From positions 3,100,001 through 3,164,000 of the forward strand of contig OZ005704.1 of assembly GCA_963930775.1 (NCBI GenBank): a stretch of DNA of 64,000 bases, given 5' to 3'. The stretch comes from Cliona cf. orientalis. Lineage: Eukaryota; Porifera; Demospongiae; Clionaida; Clionaidae. Numbering within the stretch: position 1 is the stretch's first letter; every line of letters begins with the position of its first letter. Positions 38,301 through 47,300 of the stretch are shown in pieces. The notes beneath the pieces are model-generated. The model was not told the DNA's origin. It saw nothing but the letters and a program-made list of their open reading frames with translations, and did no database searches. A program made the translations under genes and the position numbers.

Positions 38301-41300
38301 CATATGTATTCAAATACTAACCACGGCTATTATGACAATGCTCATAGTAGCGGTCGGACATCGGACATTTTCCGAGCAAATTTCCTGTTTGGTCAGACAT
38401 TATTACAGTACATGAAATGAAAGCCAGCTTAGCAGCAACCAACTACAGCCTGTTTCCAGCCACAAATACCATTCACACTCTAAGGTGGCTCACAGTTGAC
38501 ACTAGTACTATCACAAGTCCAGCCCAGTCTTGTAGTGCTGGTGCTAAATGTAAGTGATGGCAGCTTGCTACTAGATAAACTTGTCTCAGAATCTATCCTC
38601 ACAGCTTAATGCCATACTGTATCAATAGCACCTGTTTCTACACATGAATGTTCACCACTATATTATATGAGCTGCAGGACTTCATGATGTCTGATTAAAT
38701 TTGAATATGTCTGACCATTTCAAATGTATCAGGACATTTTGTCCTTTTATCTGAAAAAGTTACTATGAGCACTGCTATGAATTTCCGCCTTGCTAGAGTT
38801 CAGCTACTAATTGAGGGCAGCTGTTATTCGAAGGCGGCTTTATTAATTTGGAGCAATACCTATTGTTGACATGGACACGATGGACTCATTTTTTAGGACT
38901 AATTTTCAAATAATTGAGATGTATAATCAAGAAAGAAGCAGTAGAACCAAGCCAGGGATGACTTCTGCCATGTTTTTGCCTTGAGCTAACGATTGTGTGT
39001 GGCTCATGATCATGCCCACACCCACTTAATTGTGTTTGCACATGTGTGCGGCTACTATTATTTTCTTTCGCAGAGCTCCATGTGCGCTACTATTCGAGGG
39101 TGGCTACCAATCGGGGTGCGGCTTCTATTCGAATAAATACGGTATACATCATCACAATCACATATATGTACACCATTTATGCTCTTAGTACCTTATGGAT
39201 CTTCCTCCCTCATACAAAACATCATCAAGTCCTACTTTAGCATAATAAAATCCTTCTGGCGCATACATCTGTCCTTGGGATGATGTAGTATACTCCTTAG
39301 TCATCTTCAGATTCACATCATATAGTCCATACCTGAGGTAGAGTGGATAATACAAAAGTGTTTGTGTATCCAGTTAGCGTATCTATTAGCAGAAATAGAT
39401 TATCCCAACGCCTTTAGCTTCAGAATCACAGAGTTCGGATAAGGTTAACTGATATAATTCGGGGCAAGCCTGAGCGAGCCCCAAATACTCTAGAAGCGGT
39501 GTATATTTATTATAATATATATATTTACAAGAAGACAAGTATGTTTGATGTCATAATCATGCAATAATGTGGCTGAACACTATAAACAGCATGCTCAGTA
39601 CATGTACAATCAAATGGCAGTTAGTACAGTGCGCATGCACAGATGAAAGCAGCACCTAACTTTGAATCTATGTTATGATGGTGTAGACCACACCCCTCAC
39701 TGCAGGCCAAGAGCAGCTGTAATACTTGAACACACTGTGTAATGGCGACGTTCTCGCTCTCGCTTTGCTCGAGGCTCGTAGGCCTGCCAAGCAGGCCTGT
39801 TGAAATGCGTGGCGCTTTGTGCCGCTCGCTCACTCGAGCTCAAGAATGCGTCTCTATGGCCCCTAGGCGCTAGGCCCTGGCAACATTTGTGCACACGGCA
39901 CAACAATTCTGACCAATCGTGAGCCTTCTAAATTATGCCCTCCAGGTTAGGACACAGACTATAATAAGAAAAATGTCCATCTGAAAAATATTTTTTGTTG
40001 TATATAATATAACTAACCACATTCTAAGTAGGGAAAATAGCTTTGAAATAGCGAGAATAACATATGCATTAGGCTGGCCATTCGTAATTGAGGTAGAATA
40101 CTATTGAATCTGAATCACTATTAGCCTCTATAATCTTGTTGATGGCATTATGGTCATTTTGATGTTTTGGCCTACACTTATAATTATCGAGCCGCCGTAG
40201 GCAGCGAGAGGGCATGTAACCCGCATAGTGCTAACGTAGATGGCAAAATCTTTCACAGCATCACTGGCAGTGAAAAAAAAAGATGGAAAAAATGGGTCAG
40301 GCAGGATTCGAACCAGTGTGCACATTTGATATTGCTTGGAAGTCACACAGAGAGCTTAACCACTAGACCACCTGGACAGTAGCAAAGTTACGGCTTTTTA
40401 TGCTCTATCTGCTGGTCATCGAATTATGTCTAGCATGTTCTAGGGCTGAGCTGAATTACATACTTACAGTGGTTCCCCAGATTGTCGCCAAAATCGCCGT
40501 TGGCGATTGTCCAATAGCTTCTGGTGATTGTCTAGTCACGTTGATTGCCAAATTGGCAAAAGTAGGAGAAGTGTAGTAGTAGGTAATGGTCACTTGGTGA
40601 AAAAATGCTGCTGGTTAAACTCTACCATGCAGGCACTAAACCAAATCCACAAAGTTTACGTAACACCCACTATAGTAATGCTGCAAACGTAACCACTTGT
40701 CTGCATAGCTGCCTGTACTCCTAGTGTGTGTACGTGTATCTCTCTTTCTCTCTGACTCAATGCACATGCTCAGACACCACGTGGTAGATTACCATGACTG
40801 ATAAAGATCATCCTCAATACAGTCAAAAGTCGGAATCACAGCAGTGCAGAGTGGCTCGACGATAATAATCTATGTCGTGAAGCGTGCTATTGTGTAACCT
40901 TCAACCAGAGTTACTTATTCGTATCGAGTTGAAGCCTAGTCTCGTGCCCAGTTCCCTTTCTCTCCATGTGCGTGAAAGGGGGCTGGGCACAAGACTAGTC
41001 GGAGCCATGGCAGTGGCAATCCTTCATGGTTAGCATGATATTCAGTGGAGTACAGTAGCTGGCTATCATAGTATGCCATAAAGGTCTGCACCATTCTCCA
41101 ATTCATTATAAGAGAGGCATACAGCTCTAACATCATAATCATGCCATGGCCAAACTGAGAGCTTAGTTGTTCCAGTTTGGTTCACTTGTGTGCTCAGCAC
41201 TGCTGTATTAAACTAGTGACATACCTTCCATGATGTGGTAGTAGACTTAGTGACTCTTAGTGTCGTTAAATTTGATTGTATCTTAATTTAGCGAGTTTAG

Positions 41301-44300
41301 CAACTGCAAGCAAATTCACTAAATTAACATGAGGCTAAAAGTTCTTTGCGACAAATAATTCATTTAATTAGAAACGAGGTTAATTGAAAAAATTTAATGC
41401 AAGTACTGTTCTACACTCGCTTGAGTCCGAGCTGTAGTCCAGTTCTTCATCAGATGGTGACTTCATGGCCTCTACTATAGGCTCTAGTATCTGTTGAGTA
41501 GTTACCTCACTGAGCGTCTGAAATGATCTGCTCTGAGACATCAAAAGTTTGTTGTGTATAATACTGTACTCTCGCGAAAGAGGGCCCATGGGCAGTGCAC
41601 CTTATATCAGGCCAAGATTGGGGGATGGACTGATATTCAAGGTATCAGTATCAGTATAGCATTTCGATGCGAAAGAGCGCCCAGGTAAGTTACCCATGCT
41701 ACCTTCATAATTCGAATAGTAGCAGCGGTTACCACTGATTTCAGCCTTATTTAAGCACGATTACAAATCAAGAGCGAGCTATCAGGCCAATACTTCACAC
41801 TGTATGTTGTGCACAATCATTAATTTTTGCTGAAACGTGGCATAAAGCTAGCTAGGCTTATAGTTTTACAGCTGTTTGGCAGGTTACTTATCTATCTTAT
41901 ATAGACTATTCAAAGTTCAGTCCTCATAAACCAGCCATTTGAGCTGCGTTTTCAAAGGCAGCTACACATGGGCGCATAATATTTGAGTAAACATTAGACC
42001 TTAGCAGGAAATTGAGCCCAAAGTGGGGGATGGGCCAATATTCTGTAGTGGGCCCTCTTTCACGAGGGTACGGTAAATTATCTTATAGCTTGAAACCAAA
42101 ATCACTAAATTAGCTAAATGCCCTCTTTTGAAAATCACTAAATTTAAATGCCATTAACTTTAATGACACACTAAGGTCACAAATAAAAACCCAGGAGTAC
42201 AGCTGATGCCATGAGTGAAGGCTCACCCCGCCTGATGATATCATCTTCCTATTATTATTGTTAACCATGCACATTCCCACTATTAGATTAACGTCTAGTA
42301 GCAATTCATTTTTTGTTATTACACATACGCTTTCACTTCCAGTAAATACGCCTTTTTCTCTTCCTTTTCAGAAATTAGTGATATAAAAAAGTGTAGTCCA
42401 TATAAATGTACTTGTACAATGCCTGTTAGTGATATCGATTATACTAACTTTGGTTGTTTACCCAAACAGAAATCACAGCCAAATGTTTGCCATCACTGTC
42501 TGTTGCACTGAATTTGAAACAGCTAATTATATTATGTACCTATAAAATTAGCTATAAACTATGCCCACATTTCATGCATATCCCAGCTGTACAAAACATT
42601 AAAACTGGGAGTAGAGGTTGGGAGAGAACTTTCAGAGAACTGTGGGAATCAGTGATATACTCTCTACTACATATAGAGACATCTGGACATCTGGGCATAT
42701 AGGTACCATACTCACTCTAATTATCTGAACAGTCAAATAATTATATCTATGGTCATAAATATTATGCTGATGGCTTGTTCGAGTGTAAATAGAATGAATC
42801 TGAAACAATAGAAAAAGAGACAGCAGTTGATATTCAACTATAGATTTATCGTCATCAGCTTTAGTGTAAGGTTAAACTTGAAGGATCATTATCTCATTAG
42901 CTGTGCTATTTCATACTACTATATACTCACTCCAACATTCTAATGATCCGAATAGCAAGTTTATGTATTTTATTTATCAAACTGGCGGCCACATGATATG
43001 TTCCATATACATGGAAGAAGCTCAAAAAGACAACTCAGGTCAATACAAATGCTAGAGGCTTCCACGTTTATCACACCTTGGACAGCGACTAAGAGCGGAA
43101 AGGGAACTAACACAGAAATACTGAAAATCGGTTTGCAATTGCTATCAGAGAGCACAGTGAAGAGTTGCTTATCTATTACCACTATGTCTCGTTCATTGAA
43201 GCAAGATTTATTCGTAGAGTCTTCTTTCTCAGGACTGGTACTGATATGCTTTGGATTGTGTATCAAAGTCTTATAACATGCTAATACAAAAGCTACTAGT
43301 AGAGGTAGAGCATAATAGTCTTCATTAAACTTGGACTTACCATCTGATGTAAATGGTTGGACAACAAAAGCTAGAATGTGCAGCAAGAATTCCAATTTCA
43401 AATACTACCGTGTAAGTACCCACTCTACCATCACCTATTGTTTTCACTGACCCTGGGCACTTATTACCATGTGTAAAGTAGTGAGTGAAGTCACTGTACA
43501 TGCACTTGCGGCAAGTCAATATCTCAAGTGCAGCAATCAAGCACACTTTAGACACAAGTTCAAGGCAGACACTCTTTTGTTAAGTATAAAGGCTACTTAC
43601 ACTAATCATAGGCGGCGGAAGTAAGTTTTGTTTGAGGGGTCAAATATTAATAAATGCACGCAAATTTTTAGGACCACGCCCCTTTAATTAAAGTTCAAAA
43701 GTCACTCGTGGCAATCAATGGTGCTGCTACTGTCAGAAACAAAGAAAACGTGCACTGTGATCAATTCTTGAAGCTATTCTAGGCAGCATTTGTAGGTATC
43801 TTGATATGTTTGTCATAAAAAGTAGCTACTTTGTGATGTCACTGCTTGGAATTTGGGGGAGGGGAAGGCAAGCCCACCCCCCCCCCCCCCTGCCCGGTTC
43901 TGCTGCCTATGACCTACAAATGTGACTCTACTACCATGAGTCAGCTAAAGTTGTGGATAGGGTCAATACATGACCATCTAACTCCCATTTATATTTTTGG
44001 AACCGAACTTAAGCTCACATATAATATACTGCCACCAGCAGGTAGAATTTGGACAGCTTTCCCAGCTCTTTTGACCTTCATCAACAAGCTATACCGTACC
44101 TTCACAAAAAAGGCCCCTTGAGCGGTGCACCTTATATTGTACCTACACTGGGGGATGGGCCGATATTCGAGGTATCAGTGTCGTAGCTAGACTCGAAAGA
44201 GCGCCCAGATAAATTACCCATGGATCTTCATAATTCAAATAGTAGCCACGGCTACTATTGATTTCAGCCTTATTCAAGCACGGTTACCAATCAAGAGCGA

Positions 44301-47300
44301 GGGCGGCCAGCTATCAGGCTGATACTTCACCATGTGCCATTGACATCAGCCACACAAAGTGGGTGTGGTTTCGATCACTAGCCGTGCACAATTGTTCTTT
44401 TGTGTGGAAATGCAGGGTTCTAGCTAGAGAAATTGTTAAGCAGGGGGGCAAAGCCACCCCCCCTCCGGCGTAAGCCGGCCCTCCTAGGGGGGTCTGGGGG
44501 CATGCTCCCCTTGAAATTTTTTGGATTTTAGATTGGCTGAGATTGATTCTGGTGCATTCTGAGACCAAGAGAAACACATCCTAGAGAACGAATGTTGTTA
44601 TGATTTTTACCAATGTTATGACAAACAATGAGTATAAAATGAGTCAATGTGTAGCTATAAAATAGTCAATCTGCCAGTGAATTCTATGTTGATGTAGTCT
44701 TACCTTGCTCTGTACCATCATGTACAAGCCAAGAGTGCTTCTTTTGCCAGGAATATAGTCGAAGCCACTGGCTCAATGGTGAGCATTAGCCATAGTAGCT
44801 CTTTTAGGAGGGGGTTCACTCAGTTCATGTTCAGGCTCATTGTTCTCAGACCCATCAGTTAGATTGACTGGACTGTTCTCTCTCTCAACGATGGAAATAT
44901 AGCTTGAAATGGAGCACTGGCGTTTTCCACTTGAGCTCATTTCAACCTTGTCAGCTAGCTAGCAAGTGTCAAAGCAAAACTGTTGGCCATGCGGTAGATC
45001 ATGTGCGGCTGCAGCTGACAGGAAGCATGGCGGATAGGGGGCAGAGGCCGTGTCAAGCATGTCACCACGCCCCTCTTTGCCGCTTTAACAATAACCATGA
45101 AATGCAGCATAAGGCTAACTAGATTTAGTTCTGCAGCTGTTTGGCAGGTTGTTTATCAATCTTACCTCAATTATTTGAACATAAACCAGCCATTTGAGCT
45201 GTGTATTTCCAGAGTAGCTACACATGGGCGCATATTCAAATAAATAATAGACCTAAGAAGGAACTTGAGCCCAAAGTGGGGGGTAGTCTGATATTCCGTA
45301 GTGGGCCCTCTTTCACGAGGGTACAGTATATCATCAAAATATTCAGTACTGAACTGCATAAGTTATAGCAAGATAGGCCATTTCTTGTACTCCTTTTGTA
45401 ATACAAGGTGTTTGTTCACTGACTATGAAGACAGGAACACATTCAATACCTTCTATAAGCAATAGGATCACCTGAGACCTGCTAGGATACACGAACACAT
45501 TGTCACAACCCAGAGCATGAAGTATTGTAATTTAATTCAATGAGAAAGTCTCTATGGAAATCATTAATAATGCCCATAACAAAGTTGAATGGTACCACAG
45601 GAAGCATACGGGGGGAGGACGGGAAACCAATGTTCACTGAGCAAGAACCTAACCCGAATACATCTGTGTTACATGTGATGTCACATGTACAACTTGTGGT
45701 ACATTCATGTAGCCTTGTTTGATAGTGCCGTATAAACTTTATCTTAAATAGGAATGATAGTAAATTGGATTAGAAGATAAAATCTAATGGTCTCGGTTTT
45801 TCATGATCAGGACTGCTTTTCAAATAATCGAGATAGGATAGAGAAATAAGCAGCAGAATCAAGCCAAGGACGTCTTTTGTCATGCTTTTGTTTGACGGTT
45901 CACGGTTTGCAATTATGGCCACACCCACTTAATTGTGTTCGTGTATGCGTGCGGCTACTATTTCTTTCGTAGAGCTCCATGTGCAGCTACTATTTGAGGG
46001 TGGTTACTAATCGGGGTGTGGCTTCTATTCAAATAAATACGGTAGCTGTGTCCATGGCTGCCTTTGATAGCATGACATGTCTGGCCTGATACAAAGGCTG
46101 ATTACTTTCTAGAAAGTTCTGAAACACCTGAATTTATTATCATTCTTGTGGTTTACCAGTACCTCCAGTTCATATATAGCAGCGGAAGCTTAGTGCAGAC
46201 ATAGCTGCAATACATGCATGCAAGAAAAAAATGAAACTGGGAATTCCTTTACTGATTTGGTTTGCAAACTAGTTGAATGCACTGACAGACAGACAGACAG
46301 ACAACCAACTGCTCACCCCTTCTTGTTGCGCATGTGTACATGGAGTAATTAACTGGCAGAGGTGGGCCCCCACCGGAAATTATCACCTTATTTACTCACC
46401 TTTCAAGATTATCATTCTGCTGTTGCTCTTCAATTCTCAATAATGTTGTTATGCGATCTCTATAATTTTCCTATATAATATTAAAAAATGTACAAGGATG
46501 TTATAAATAGGATGTTTAACTGCATACCTCAGAAATACTATTCTTCGTTAGTATAGCTATTTCCTCTTCTGATACAGGCTTCAAGGATTCCGTGTATGGC
46601 GGTAATGCACTGTCAGCCTTTTCATACTGTTGCTGGATCACTAAAGCAGATATGCTGTCCGTTTGCTCCCTTAACTTTATCCTGTCAGTAATATGAATTA
46701 TTATGATCTACAAAATTGAGGTAGCCAACTATATTACTTACCTGGGTGATTCAAGTTGACTCCACTGATTAGGACAACTATCATTAAATTTTGATGAAAT
46801 TTCACTTCTACTTGTAAGATGCACACTTAAAGCACGTGCCAAGTAGAAGTCATGGTTAAAGTAAAAAATCACAAGCTGTGCCTGTATTCCTGGGTGAGGT
46901 TCAAGTAAAATCTGCATACAATAATTATTATTTGAGATAATTACACCATAGGTAACAATTATGAATATATTACCTTGACATGTATCTCCTCCCTTGGAAA
47001 CATTTCATAATGTAAACAGCATCCTATTCCTTCATTTGCTTTAGATTTCATAGGAACTTGTACCTTTCGTCCACCATATTGAGAATAAACTTCCTGAATA
47101 GCAAATTCAGCAGAAAGGATGTCACATAGAACAATAGATTCAAGTATGACATCATCCTAAGCAGGATTATAAATATTACGTAAATTGATGATAATTCATA
47201 TTATTATGTTACCTCCTCTGAAGTGTTCGTAATTGAAAAATCCCAACATAAATCAACTGAAGGACACACACAATGAATATCAAGCCGGTTATTGGAGACT

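Noticed and set aside
42970..43401. 143-codon minus-strand frame with hydrophobic start
   Set aside because: It lies in intron 6, fits none of the helicase exon phases and shows no known domain.
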